64,000 nt of DNA from Dokdonella_A sp036518555 (GCF_036518555.1 NZ_DATDMY010000132.1:1-64000), one strand, 5' to 3'; shown: positions 34,691-43,831, numbered from the stretch's first letter. Notes: generated by a model not told the origin, from the sequence alone. Numbers and translations: made by a program.

Positions 34691-36076
34691 ATGCTGATCC
34701 TGACGCCCTTTTTCCTGTCCGTGCTCGCCGCGGCAACGAGTTCGCCGACGTCCCACCTCGTGATCGAGCCGTGCCTCGCTGGCGAGCGCCAGCAGTTCGA
34801 AACCGTGCCATGCGAGATTGCGCTGCGCAATTCCGGCGACAAGCCGGTCCACATCACCGACGCGCGTTCGGTCTTCGAGTGGGATTCGATCGATCCGAAG
34901 GTGACGGTGCCCGCACATGGTGCGGCCTACCTGAAGGCCACCATCGCGACGCGCGATGCTGTGGGATTCAGCAAACATTCGTTCCGGATCACGACCGATG
35001 AACCGGGTGTGCTCTCGCAACGGGGCGCGAGTGTCCATGTATTCGTCTCGACCGTGCTCGACCAGGCCGCACCCGCGCTCGATTTCGGCGCGGTGAAGCT
35101 CAGCGCAGGTCCGGTCAGCAAGGAGATCGCCCTAAGCAGTCGCGAAGTCCCGGACTTCCGCATCCTCGGGATTGCGTCGAAACCCGACTACGTCGATGCC
35201 GTGGTCGGTACCGACGGCAAGACACTGCGTGCGTCGATCAGCAAGAATGCCCCCTGGGGCCTCGTGCACGACAAGATCAAGCTCAAGATCAATGCACCGC
35301 AGCAGCCGGAAGCATGGGTCACGGTCGATGCGAACGTCATCGGCGAGATCGCGGCCAACGGCAATCCCTTCGCGTTCGGGCTCATGAGAACCAATGCGAA
35401 GAACGAATTCCTCATCCGCCTCACGAGCGAATCGGGCAAGGACTTCAAGATCGGCAGCGCGAAGCCCGATCATTTCGAGGGCAAGGTCGACGTGGTGCCC
35501 TGTACTCCGGAGGCGGCGGGTTGCCGGATGCTGCATGTACTCGTTTCGAACGAGCAGCAGCAGGGCCGTCTGCAGGGGAAGATCCTCGTCGATCTGCCGG
35601 AGTTCAAGCGGGTGCTGCCGGTCGATGTCGTCGGCATGCTGCTGGCACCTGAAGTGAAAGTGCACGATCTCAACAAGGAGCTCGAGAAGGCGACCGACAC
35701 CGGAGGCGCGTCGCAGGCATCCGCTACCGTCCCCGGCAACTCGATCGACCTGAAGCAGGCGATCAGCCGAACTGCCGCGGCCGCGGAAACCGCGGCACCA
35801 CCGGGCGATGGCCCGCTCCTTCGCTGGGCAGTCGCGAACGACGGCTCTGTCTACGGGTACATCATCTATCGAGCGGACGACGAGCACGGACCTTTCCTGC
35901 GCGTCAACAAGGAGCTGATTCGCGCCGGCGGCGGTTCGCCGAAGGAGGGCGTGCAGTACCAGTGGCGGGACGACTCGGCCGTCTCCGGCCACACCTACTG
36001 GTACCAGATCGGCATGGTCAAGAACAACGGCGAGAAGCAGCCGCTCAGCGGCGCGCAGAAGGTTACGGCCAAGTAG
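34691..36076 (+). CDS. Secreted DUF1573-like protein with C-terminal Fn3-like module
   Basis: A 461-residue exported protein. A short signal peptide (about 1-15) is followed by Ig-like, DUF1573-type beta domains ('CEIALRNSGDKPVHITDARS', then 'APALDFGAVKLSAGPVSKEI'). A low-complexity link (about 330-370) leads to a C-terminal fibronectin-like module ('YGYIIYRADDEHGPFLRVN', 'QWRDDSAVSGHTYWYQIGMV'). No enzyme motif is seen; an adhesion or scaffold role is a guess. It starts 24 bases after the terminator, so it probably has its own promoter or depends on read-through. Confidence 0.82.
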   Translation: MLILTPFFLSVLAAATSSPTSHLVIEPCLAGERQQFETVPCEIALRNSGDKPVHITDARSVFEWDSIDPKVTVPAHGAAYLKATIATRDAVGFSKHSFRITTDEPGVLSQRGASVHVFVSTVLDQAAPALDFGAVKLSAGPVSKEIALSSREVPDFRILGIASKPDYVDAVVGTDGKTLRASISKNAPWGLVHDKIKLKINAPQQPEAWVTVDANVIGEIAANGNPFAFGLMRTNAKNEFLIRLTSESGKDFKIGSAKPDHFEGKVDVVPCTPEAAGCRMLHVLVSNEQQQGRLQGKILVDLPEFKRVLPVDVVGMLLAPEVKVHDLNKELEKATDTGGASQASATVPGNSIDLKQAISRTAAAAETAAPPGDGPLLRWAVANDGSVYGYIIYRADDEHGPFLRVNKELIRAGGGSPKEGVQYQWRDDSAVSGHTYWYQIGMVKNNGEKQPLSGAQKVTAK

Positions 36077-36689
36077 CCCGCCGTCCGGCCCGCATGCCGC
36101 GCAGGATCCCAACCTGCGCGGCAGGTGCGCGCGCTGCAACGCTCCAAGCCTTCGCAGCCGCCCCCTCGTGCCCGCGTGACGCCGACGAGCCTTGCGCGCG
36201 GCATTCTTTCAGTCGGGCACGTACGCCTTCGTGCGAGCGGCCATCGTAGTCGCGCGAGGATGAGGGCGTAGCGTCTCGCGTCGTGCGCCGGCTGGCCACG
36301 CGTGCGGGCACAGTCACATTCTTCCCCCACTTCACCAGGCCGCGGAGGCATGGCGCCTTGACGGCTGCCGCCGCGGCTCGGCGGCGCGCGCCCGCGACAC
36401 GCTTGCCGTCGACGCGACGAAACCGCTGTTGCAATTCCTCGCGCGCCCGGATCCGCAGGCCGGCGCGCTGCGACGATCGCGCCGACGGGGCGCCCTCTCT
36501 TCGATGCGGCGACGACGATCGGCGCAGGACCCGCGCCGCACGCGCACCGGCGGTTGCGCCGCTCGAGGCTGCCGCACCGGGCGGGGAGGAGCTGCGGTAT
36601 CTCTCCTCGCACCCGGAGAAAGCAGACAGCGTTCTACACGACCAACGACTGGGTCGACTACCAGCACTTTCCATTCACATCGTCGATGC
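36077..36689. other. Gene-free stretch before the toxin/transposase scar
   Basis: More than 600 bases with open frames on both strands, but all give arginine- and serine-rich translations without recognisable domains, signal peptides or conserved blocks. I see no gene I can support. It may be degraded sequence belonging to the scar that follows. Confidence 0.55.
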
Positions 36690-37034
36690 CGGTTCGTCTC
36701 AACGATGGCGCAGAACAATCCTGGCTCGCTCGGCGCGCGATCGTGGGCGTACGGTTACGAGTACGCGGTCTACAACCACGTCGGCCGCGGCTTCCAGGGA
36801 TTTGGCAAGATCATCCAGACGCAGATCGCGCCGGGTTCGTACCAGCCGCTGCAGATCGCGACGACGTACGCGCAGAAGTTCCCGCTCGCGGGCCAGATGC
36901 TCGAGCGCAGGGTCGGCATCCCGCCGGCGGTGGGCACGGGCGTCCTCACGCCGATCTCGATCGAGACGAACACGTGGTCGTGTTACGCCGCGGAGACCAG
37001 CAGCAATCCGCTGCCGCGCACGGGGTCGTGCGCG
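36690..37034 (+). pseudogene. Fragment of an Rhs/SpvB-type (Tc-toxin-like) protein
   Basis: One frame reads 'RFVSTMAQNNPG', then 'YEYAVYNHVGRGFQGFGKII' and 'TYAQKFPLAGQMLERRVG'. These blocks match the region of SpvB/TcaC/Rhs-type secreted proteins where 'GRGF(L)GF' is followed by '(Q)xFPxxG'. Only about 115 residues remain. The normal N-terminal parts and the C-terminal repeats are missing, and the frame runs directly into a transposase tail. It is therefore a decayed remnant. The family call rests on recognised motifs only. Confidence 0.6.
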
Positions 37035-37210
37035 ATGAAGGAGCAATGCGTGCATCGCCACCGCTTCGAGAGCCAGCAGCATGCCATGCGCGTGATCGGC
37101 GACTGGATCGGGTTCTACAACAGACGGCGCCCGCACCAGGCATTGGGAGTGGATACGCCGGACGAGGCATTCAAATTGGCAGCGTAACCTGAGCAGAAAC
37201 CGCTGGGTCA
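37035..37210 (+). mobile_element. IS3-family transposase C-terminal remnant
   Basis: In the same frame as the toxin fragment, 50 residues up to the stop at 37187 read like the end of IS3-family OrfB: 'CVHRHRFESQQHAMRVI', then 'WIGFYNRRRPHQALGVDTP' and 'EAFKLAA'. The DDE catalytic core is absent. About 20 bases past the stop, 'GCTGGGTCA' (ending at 37210) could be the right terminal repeat, whose complement begins TGACCCA, but no left end was found. Confidence 0.75.
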
Positions 37211-37356
37211 TTACATGCTCGGCAACTCGCTCTCGAAATCCGGCTACAGCACGACGCGGCGAACGCCTATCGCTACGCCAAAAAGGGAGCCGGTAGCAGT
37301 GGCCATGCGGCACATGATAAATTGCTGCGTCGGGGACACGTCCACGGAGAACGCCC

Positions 37357-37860
37357 ATGATCGCGCGCATCGCTGCACTGTTGGTTGCGTTGCTTGTCGG
37401 GGTCTGCGCGCTGCCTGTAGCGGCCCAGACGTGCGCCTCGCCTGAGGTATGGCACGTGTTCCCCGGCGGCACTCCGCCGCTGACGGGCACGACCTGCGGA
37501 CACGAGACCGGTATCATCAGCGTCTGCCAGGGCGCGGGCAGCGCGCCCGCGCAGGCGTTCGTCGTCGGTGGCCTGACGGTGACCGCGGATGCGCCGTTCA
37601 CGCAGATCGATTTCACCGGTGGTGGGGGCTATACGCTCTCTGCGTATCTCGTTCCGCAATCATCAGGATGCAATGCGGACGCTGCGTGCACGACCGTCGG
37701 CGATGGTTCGACCAACATGCTCCACGGCGACATTCCGCCAGGTACGTACTACCTCATCATCACCGGTGCGGATTTCGATCCACCCAACGCCTGCGGTCCG
37801 TTCACGGCCAGCGCCGATGGTCCGCTGCCGGTGACGTTGCTGGGTTTCAGCGTCGACTGA
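37357..37860 (+). CDS. Six-cysteine secreted protein, paralog 2
   Basis: A 167-residue exported protein with a signal peptide (1-23) and the same six-cysteine domain as the protein at 34105: 'GTTCGHETGIISVCQGAG', 'SAYLVPQSSGCNADAACTT', 'NMLHGDIPPGTYYLIITGAD'. DNA identity over the 'GTTCGHE...SVCQG' segment is also high, so the copies are recent. GGAGA precedes the ATG. It begins 146 bases after the IS3 remnant end. Paralog 3 follows after 46 bases, probably on the same transcript. Function unknown. Confidence 0.85.
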   Translation: MIARIAALLVALLVGVCALPVAAQTCASPEVWHVFPGGTPPLTGTTCGHETGIISVCQGAGSAPAQAFVVGGLTVTADAPFTQIDFTGGGGYTLSAYLVPQSSGCNADAACTTVGDGSTNMLHGDIPPGTYYLIITGADFDPPNACGPFTASADGPLPVTLLGFSVD

Positions 37861-37906
37861 CACACGAAAGTCTGCGGGCGGCTTTTCCTCGAAGCGGAGA
37901 TACTCG

Positions 37907-38401
37907 ATGAATCCGTACAAGACCCTGATGGCGGCGAGCGCGATGGTTGCGTTGGCTGCGTCATCCGCGAACGCGCAGACCTGCGCGGATCCTCTGGTAT
38001 GGACCTTTCCCTCGAATTCGCCGCCGCTGACGGGCACGACCTGCGGACACGAAACCGGCATCATCAGCGTCTGCCAGGGTGCGGACAGCGCGCCGGGACA
38101 GGCATTCATCGCGTCGATCACCGTCACGGCCCAAGGCACGTTCACGGACATCGATTTCACCGGTGGCGCGGGCTACGTGCTGTCCGCGTACCTCGTGCCG
38201 CAGGCGGCGGGCTGCAATGCCGACGGTCCCTGCACGACGGTCGGTGACGCGAGCACGAACATGCTCCATGGCGACATACCGCCCGGGGCCTACTACCTGA
38301 TCATCACGGGCGCGGATTTCGACCCTCCGAATGCCTGCGGTCCCTTTACGGCGGCGGCAAACGGCACTCCCGTGTCGCTGCAAGCCTTCAGCATCGACTG
38401 A
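37907..38401 (+). CDS. Six-cysteine secreted protein, paralog 3
   Basis: A 164-residue exported protein with a signal peptide (1-23, 'ASSANAQ') and the same core as its two neighbours, closest to paralog 2 ('PPLTGTTCGHETGIISVCQG', 'GADFDPPNACGPFTA'). All six cysteines are kept. AAGCGGAG lies upstream of the ATG. A 14-base perfect palindrome (CCCCGCGCGCGGGG, 38420-38433) lies between its stop and the convergent lpxH stop. Function unknown. Confidence 0.85.
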   Translation: MNPYKTLMAASAMVALAASSANAQTCADPLVWTFPSNSPPLTGTTCGHETGIISVCQGADSAPGQAFIASITVTAQGTFTDIDFTGGAGYVLSAYLVPQAAGCNADGPCTTVGDASTNMLHGDIPPGAYYLIITGADFDPPNACGPFTAAANGTPVSLQAFSID

Positions 38402-38447
38402 TACGGGCGCGTCCGCGATCCCCGCGCGCGGGGCCGCACTCGCCGCT

Positions 38448-39167
38448 TCAGCCGAGGCGGCTCAGCGAGGTTTCACCGCTGCGGCAGCGCAATACGCTGC
38501 CGTGTTCGTACCAGTCGCCGAGCACGATGCGCTCGGCGGGCTGGCCGTCGAGTTCGAGCCGATGCTGCGCCGGTCGGTGCGTATGGCCGTGGATGAGGCG
38601 GCGCACACCGTGCGCGCGCAAGGTCGCTGCGACCGCGTCCGCGTTGACGTCGGTGATCGCGTCGTCCACCGAGCGCGTGTAGCGCTGGCTCTCCGCGCGC
38701 GCCTGCGCCGCGAACGCGCGGCGTTCGGCGAGTGGCCGCGCGAGGAACGCGCGTTGCCAGGCGGGCGTGTGCGATTGCGCGCGGAACGCCTGGTACGGCG
38801 CATCGTCGGTGCAGAGCGTGTCGCCGTGCATGAGCAGCACGCGCTCGCCTTCGATGTCGACCACGCTGCCGTCGGGCAGCAAGGTCATGCGTGCGCGTCG
38901 CGCATACGCGTCGCCGAGCAGGAAGTCGCGGTTGCCGTGGATGAAGAAGGTCGGCACGCCGCTCGCGTGCAGGCGTGCGAGCGCCGTGGCGACCTGATCG
39001 GCCGTCTCGTCGCTCGCATCGTCGCCGATCCACGCCTCGAACAGGTCGCCGAGGATGAACAGCGCGCCCGCCTGCGACGCTTCATCGCGCACGAACTCGA
39101 CGAATAGTCGCGTGATGTGCGGCCGACTCGAATCGAGGTGCAGATCGGAAACGAACAGGATCGTCAC
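38448..39167 (-). CDS. lpxH: UDP-2,3-diacylglucosamine diphosphatase LpxH
   Basis: A 239-residue peripheral membrane hydrolase of lipid A synthesis that cleaves UDP-2,3-diacylglucosamine to lipid X. The calcineurin-type di-manganese motifs are complete: 'FVSDLHLDSSRP', 'LGDLFEAWIGDD', 'HGNRDFLLG', 'MHGDTLCTDD' and 'HGHTHRPAQH'. The start is a GTG at 39167. A 172-base gap separates it from the cyclophilin gene upstream, so it may have its own promoter. The pairing of lpxH with a ppi gene is common in gammaproteobacteria. Confidence 0.96.
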   Translation of the reverse strand: MTILFVSDLHLDSSRPHITRLFVEFVRDEASQAGALFILGDLFEAWIGDDASDETADQVATALARLHASGVPTFFIHGNRDFLLGDAYARRARMTLLPDGSVVDIEGERVLLMHGDTLCTDDAPYQAFRAQSHTPAWQRAFLARPLAERRAFAAQARAESQRYTRSVDDAITDVNADAVAATLRAHGVRRLIHGHTHRPAQHRLELDGQPAERIVLGDWYEHGSVLRCRSGETSLSRLG

Positions 39168-39339
39168 GTCACCCCCGCGCGCCCTTCGCGATCATCCGTG
39201 CCGGGCGCGCGGGTGTCGCGTTCCATCATCGGCCAGTCGACGCAGCGGCATGCGATGGCGGTCGCCCGTACGCATGAGCAGCGTGCGCGGCTCTCGTCGC
39301 GCACGCCGCTCGGAATCGCGGACCTCGCCACGACGAGGC

Positions 39340-40044
39340 TCAGGGCAGGACCGTGACCTTCTCGATCACGACGGCGGTGGTCGGCACGTCGCTGCGGAAC
39401 GGACCCTGCGCGCCGGTCGGGATCGCGCGGATCTTGTCGACGACGTCCATGCCGGCGACGACCTTGCCGAACACGCAGTAGCCCGGGTTCGCGTCGCCCG
39501 CGTAGTCGAGGCGCGGGTTGTCCACGGTGTTGATGAAGAACTGCGCCGTCGCCGAGTTCGGATCGGCCGTGCGCGCCATCGCGAGCGTGCCGCGCAGGTT
39601 GCTGAGGCCGTTCTTGGATTCGTTGACGACCGGCGCGCGCGTCTTCTTCTGGCGCAGGTCCGGCGTGAAGCCGCCGCCCTGGATCATGAAATCGGCGATC
39701 ACGCGATGGAAGATCGTGCCGTCGTAGAACCCGCTCTTCGCGTAGGCGAGGAAGTTTTCGACGGACTTCGGCGCCTTGTCCGCGTAAAGCTCGACCGTGA
39801 GTTCGCCGAGGCTCGTCTTGATCTGCACTTTCGGGGTGGCCTGGGCGTCGGCGGCAGCCGCCTCGGCCTTCGCGGCCGGCTTCGTGACGGCCTTCGTGCC
39901 GGTGGGCTTCGCGGCCGCTGGCTTGGCAGCGGGTTTGGCGGCGGCCTTCGGCGTCGCGGCGGGCTTGTCGGCCGCGCCCGTGGCCTGGGCGAGGGCGAAG
40001 GCGGGCAGCATGAGCACGAGTGCGAGCAGCAGTCGCTTGATCAT
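39340..40044 (-). CDS. Exported cyclophilin-type peptidyl-prolyl isomerase
   Basis: A 234-residue cyclophilin. A signal peptide (1-19) is followed by a Lys-Pro-Ala repeat linker of about 50 residues ('KPAAKPAAAKP'). The catalytic domain runs from about 70 to the end, with 'FHRVIADFMIQGGGF', 'LAMARTADPNSATAQFFIN' and 'GYCVFGKVVAGMDVVDKI'. It is predicted to fold proteins in the periplasm. The linker is basic and may contact the cell wall or be flexible. The ATG at 40044 has GGAG seven bases upstream, and a promoter lies just before it, so it need not depend on ppx. Confidence 0.94.
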   Translation of the reverse strand: MIKRLLLALVLMLPAFALAQATGAADKPAATPKAAAKPAAKPAAAKPTGTKAVTKPAAKAEAAAADAQATPKVQIKTSLGELTVELYADKAPKSVENFLAYAKSGFYDGTIFHRVIADFMIQGGGFTPDLRQKKTRAPVVNESKNGLSNLRGTLAMARTADPNSATAQFFINTVDNPRLDYAGDANPGYCVFGKVVAGMDVVDKIRAIPTGAQGPFRSDVPTTAVVIEKVTVLP

Positions 40045-40081
40045 CGGGATTCTCCGGTGCGGTGCGGAAGCGGAAACCACA

Positions 40082-40110
40082 ATGATAGGGGCTCGCGCGC
40101 GGCGCGTCAG
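40082..40110 (-). promoter_or_regulatory. Candidate promoter for the cyclophilin gene
   Basis: On the minus strand, CTGACG (40110-40105), a 17-base spacer, and TATCAT (40087-40082). The -10 matches 5 of 6 and the -35 matches 4 of 6 consensus bases. It lies 38 bases before the start codon and downstream of the ppx stop. Confidence 0.5.
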
Positions 40111-40130
40111 CCGCCCGCGTTCCCCGCGAC

Positions 40131-41702
40131 TCACGCCGCGGCCTTCTCCAGCGGCCGTACCTGCAGCTTCAGGTCGAGCAGCTTGATATGGTCGCGCTCC
40201 TGCTCGAGGTCGGCGCGCGTGAGCGGGTGCTGGTCGAGCCAGCGCTCCGGCAACTCCAGGCGCAGCAGGCGGTCGTCGACGGCGAGGCGCAGCGGCGGCA
40301 GCGGCTCGGTCGTGCGCGCACGCTCGAGCAGGGCGGCGAGCCGCAGCAGCGCGGTCACGCGTCGCGCCGGCTGGCGCAGTCGCTCGGGCAGCGCCTCGAT
40401 CGTGTCGCGATCGGGCTTGCGACGATGCGAGCGGATGATCGCCGCGAGCGCCTGCTGGCCCTGACGGCTGAAGCCGGCGAGATCCGAGTTCGCGACGATG
40501 TAGGCGCCGTGGATGTGGTGCAGGCTGTGCGCGATCGCGAGGCCGATCTCGTGGATGTCCGCGGCCCAGCCGAGCAGGTCGCGTTCGAGGCCGCCCAGTT
40601 GCCAGTCGTCGGCGACCTGCTCGAACAGTTCGAGCGCGGCGTGGTGCACGCGCGCGGCCTGTGCGCGATCGACGCCGTAGCGCGAAGCGAGCGCGGCGAC
40701 GCTGCCCGCGCGCGGGTCGCCGTGCAGCGCGCGACCGACCACGTCGTAGAGCAGTCCCTCGCGCATCGCGGTCTCGCACACGGCCATCTGCTCGAGGGCG
40801 AACGTCGCGAACACCGCTTCGAGGATCGCGACACCGCCCGCGATGATCGGCGTGCGATCCTCGGCGAGACCCGCGAGCCGCAGCGCGTCGACGCTGCCCG
40901 CATCGAGGATCGCCTCGCGCAACAGTGCGAGCGACGTGGCCGTGATGCCCTGGTCGCTCCAGCCGTTCGCCTGCACGATGCTGCCGATGGCCTTGGCCGT
41001 GCCGGACGAGCCGATCGCCTCACCCCAGCCGCGCGCGCGGTAATCCTCGGCGAACTGCTGCAGTTCGACCGCGATTTCGGTCTGTGCCTGGCGCCAGCGC
41101 TTCGGCGTGAACTTGCCGTCGCCGAAGAAGCGCAGCGTGCTCGCGACGCAGCCGACCTGGATGCTTTCGGTCTCGAGTGCGTCGAAGCCTTGGCCGATGA
41201 TGAACTCGGTGCTGCCGCCGCCGATGTCGACGACGAGCCGGCGCTGGCTCGAGCGCGCGAGATCGTGCGCGACGCCGAGATAGATCAGGCGCGCCTCCTC
41301 GCGGCCGCTGACGATCTCGATCGGATGGCCGAGCGCGGTCTCGGCCGGCAGCAGGAACGCCTGCGGGTTGGCCAGGCGACGCACGGAGTTGGTCGCCACC
41401 GCGCGCACGCGTTCGTGCGGCAGCGCGCGCAGGCGCTGGCCGAAACGCGCGAGGCAGGCGAGCGCGCGCTCGCGGTAAGCAGGGTCGAGGCTGCCGTTCG
41501 CGCGCAGGCCCATGGCCATGCGGACGCTGTCGCGCAAGCGGTCGATGATGCGCAGCCCGCCATGTTCGTAGCGGGCGACGACGAGGTGAAAACTGTTGGA
41601 ACCGAGGTCGACCGCCGCGAGCAGTTCGCCGTCACGCAGTCGGGTGGCAGTCGCGTCCTTCACAGGTGCGGCTCGCAGGGGGTCCGGACCGGATTGTCGC
41701 AC
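40131..41702 (-). CDS. ppx: Exopolyphosphatase Ppx/GppA
   Basis: A Ppx/GppA phosphatase that removes terminal phosphate from polyphosphate (or pppGpp). The ASKHA-fold ATPase-like blocks are visible: 'LAAVDLGSNSFHLVVARYE', 'VVDIGGGSTEFIIG' and 'AIGSSGTAKAIGSI'. A C-terminal HD-like helical domain follows ('WAADIHEIGLAIAHS'). Up to 523 residues long. The start is uncertain: GTG at 41702 or GTG at 41663, neither with a clear ribosome site; the conserved part begins around residue 24 of the longer form. It lies 34 bases after ppk. Confidence 0.93.
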   Translation of the reverse strand: MRQSGPDPLRAAPVKDATATRLRDGELLAAVDLGSNSFHLVVARYEHGGLRIIDRLRDSVRMAMGLRANGSLDPAYRERALACLARFGQRLRALPHERVRAVATNSVRRLANPQAFLLPAETALGHPIEIVSGREEARLIYLGVAHDLARSSQRRLVVDIGGGSTEFIIGQGFDALETESIQVGCVASTLRFFGDGKFTPKRWRQAQTEIAVELQQFAEDYRARGWGEAIGSSGTAKAIGSIVQANGWSDQGITATSLALLREAILDAGSVDALRLAGLAEDRTPIIAGGVAILEAVFATFALEQMAVCETAMREGLLYDVVGRALHGDPRAGSVAALASRYGVDRAQAARVHHAALELFEQVADDWQLGGLERDLLGWAADIHEIGLAIAHSLHHIHGAYIVANSDLAGFSRQGQQALAAIIRSHRRKPDRDTIEALPERLRQPARRVTALLRLAALLERARTTEPLPPLRLAVDDRLLRLELPERWLDQHPLTRADLEQERDHIKLLDLKLQVRPLEKAAA

Positions 41703-41736
41703 GGCCCCGGCGGTGGCGGCAGCCGCGACGCGTCGC

Positions 41737-43815
41737 TCACTGCGCGAGCCGGCTCAACAGCATCTGTTGCGCCGAATGCGCCGGCGCGTCGCCGGCGACG
41801 ATGCGTCGATAGCTGCCGTCCGCGTCGAGCTGCCAGGACTGGGTATTGTCGGCGAGGTAGTTCGCGAGCGACTCGTCATAGACGCGTTGCGCGAGCTGCG
41901 GGTCGCGGATCGGAAAGCAGGTCTCGATCCTGCGCAGCAAGTTGCGCTCCATCCAGTCCGCGCTCGAGCAATAGATCTCGGGCGTCTCGTCGTTCTGGAA
42001 CCAGTACACGCGGCTGTGTTCGAGGAAGCGGCCGACGATTGAGCGCACGCGGATGTTGTCGGACACGCCCGGAATGCCCGGGCGCAGCGCACAGGCGCCG
42101 CGCACGATGAGGTCGATCTGCACGCCCGCCTGCGAAGCGCGATAGAGGACTTCGACGACATGCTCCTCGTTGAGCGCGTTCATCTTGGCGATGATGCGCG
42201 CCGGCTTGCCCTCCTGCGCGTGGCGGATCTCGCGCTCGATCTTCTCCATCAGCCCCTTATGCAGCGTGAACGGCGAGTGCAGCAGGCACTTGAGCTTGAT
42301 GATCGGGCCGAGCCCGGACAGCTGCAGGAACAGCAAATGGGCGTCCTCGCCGATGTCCGGGTTGGCGGTCATCAGGCCGAAGTCGGTGTAGATGCGCGAG
42401 GTGATCTGGTGGTAATTGCCGGTCGACAGGTGCGCATAGCGCCGCAGCGCGCCCTGCTCGCGCCGCACGATCAGCAGCATTTTCGCGTGCGTCTTGTAGC
42501 CGACCACGCCGTACACGACCTGCACGCCGGCCTCCTGCAGGCGGTTGGCCAGGCGCAGGTTCGCTTCCTCGTCGAAGCGCGCGCGCAGTTCGACCACGAC
42601 CGTCACGTCCTTGCCCTGGCGCGCCGCTTCGATCAGGTGATCGACGAGGGGCGAGTTGTTGCCGACGCGATACAGCGTCTGCTTGATCGCGAGCACATCC
42701 GGGTCGACGCTCGCCTGGCGCACGAGCTCGATCACCGCGCCGAACGACTCGAACGGATGGTGCAGCAGGATGTCGCGTTCGCGGATCGCATCGAACAGGT
42801 TGCCTTCGTCGACGACGACCGGCAGCGCGCGCGGCAGGAAGGTCGGGAACTTGAGGTCCGCGCGATCGATCTGTTCGTACACCGCGTTGATGCGGCTGAC
42901 GTTCACGGGACCTTCGCAGCGATACACCTCCGACTCGGTGAGCTCGAAGTTCTGCATGAGCATGTCGGCGATCGCTCTGGGGCAGTTGTCGGCGACCTCG
43001 AGGCGCACCGGGCGCGCGAACCCGCGGCCCTTGAGCTCGTCGCGCAGCGCGAGCGCGATGTTCTGCACCTCGTCCTCGTCGACGACGAGTTCGCTGTTTC
43101 GCGTGACGCGGAACTGGTACGAGCCCTTCACCTGCATGCCCGGGAAGAGCTCGTCCATGAACTCGTGCAGCACGCTCGACAGGAACACGAAGTCGTACGC
43201 CGACTCGGCCACCTCGGCGGGCATGCGGATCAGGCGGGGCAGCGAGCGCGGCGCGCGCACGAGCGCCATGTGGCCCTCGCGGCCGAACGCGTCGCGTCCC
43301 TTGAGCACCACCGCGAGGTTGAGGCTCTTGTTGAGGATGCGCGGGAACGGATGCGCCGGATCGAGCCCGAGCGGCGACAGCACCGGCAGGATCTCGTTGC
43401 GGAAGTAGCCCTGCAGCCAGCGCCGCTGCTTGACCGTCCAGCGGTCGCGCCTCGAGAAGCGGATGCCCTCGGCCTCGAGCGCGGGCTGCAGGGTGCCATT
43501 CCAGAAGTCGTACTGCGCCGTGACGAGGGTGAGGGCGCGCTCGCGGATGCGCGCGAGCACCTCCGCCGGCGGCAGCGCATCCGGTCCCGGGCGCGAGTCG
43601 CTCAGGTTCACCTGTTCGCGCAGTACGGCGACGCGCACCTCGAAGAACTCGTCGAGGTTCGTGCACGAGATGCACAGGTAGCGCATGCGCTCGAGCAGCG
43701 GAACGCGCGGATCCTCCGCCTGCGCGAGGACGCGGAAGTTGAACTCGAGCTGCGCCAACTCGCGGTTGAGGTAGAGGCTCGGGTCCTTGAGGTTCATCAC
43801 GACTTCGCGGTTCAT
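41737..43815 (-). CDS. ppk1: Polyphosphate kinase Ppk1
   Basis: A 692-residue kinase that polymerises ATP gamma-phosphate into polyphosphate. The N-terminal domain begins 'LYLNRELAQLEFNFRVLAQA'. The PLD-like catalytic part carries the two histidines used by the family in 'GYKTHAKMLLIV' and 'RRYAHLSTGNYHQ', plus 'RIYTDFGLMT'. The C-terminal block 'SSADWMERNLLRRIE' is complete. The ATG at 43815 is used; the ATG at 43797 is an alternative. It lies 16 bases after the PstS-like gene and upstream of ppx, so synthesis and breakdown of polyphosphate are encoded together under the Pho regulators. Confidence 0.97.
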   Translation of the reverse strand: MNREVVMNLKDPSLYLNRELAQLEFNFRVLAQAEDPRVPLLERMRYLCISCTNLDEFFEVRVAVLREQVNLSDSRPGPDALPPAEVLARIRERALTLVTAQYDFWNGTLQPALEAEGIRFSRRDRWTVKQRRWLQGYFRNEILPVLSPLGLDPAHPFPRILNKSLNLAVVLKGRDAFGREGHMALVRAPRSLPRLIRMPAEVAESAYDFVFLSSVLHEFMDELFPGMQVKGSYQFRVTRNSELVVDEDEVQNIALALRDELKGRGFARPVRLEVADNCPRAIADMLMQNFELTESEVYRCEGPVNVSRINAVYEQIDRADLKFPTFLPRALPVVVDEGNLFDAIRERDILLHHPFESFGAVIELVRQASVDPDVLAIKQTLYRVGNNSPLVDHLIEAARQGKDVTVVVELRARFDEEANLRLANRLQEAGVQVVYGVVGYKTHAKMLLIVRREQGALRRYAHLSTGNYHQITSRIYTDFGLMTANPDIGEDAHLLFLQLSGLGPIIKLKCLLHSPFTLHKGLMEKIEREIRHAQEGKPARIIAKMNALNEEHVVEVLYRASQAGVQIDLIVRGACALRPGIPGVSDNIRVRSIVGRFLEHSRVYWFQNDETPEIYCSSADWMERNLLRRIETCFPIRDPQLAQRVYDESLANYLADNTQSWQLDADGSYRRIVAGDAPAHSAQQMLLSRLAQ

Positions 43816-43831
43816 GGGTGGCTCGCCATCG

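Noticed and set aside
36554..36720. Frame with 'YTTNDWVDYQHFPFTSSM' just before the toxin fragment
   Set aside because: It looks less random than its surroundings, but no family match is recognised and it is in another frame from the toxin blocks.
37211..37330. Frame reading 'AANAYRYAKKGA' after the IS3 remnant as a further Rhs piece
   Set aside because: Too short and only weakly like the Rhs core; could be chance.
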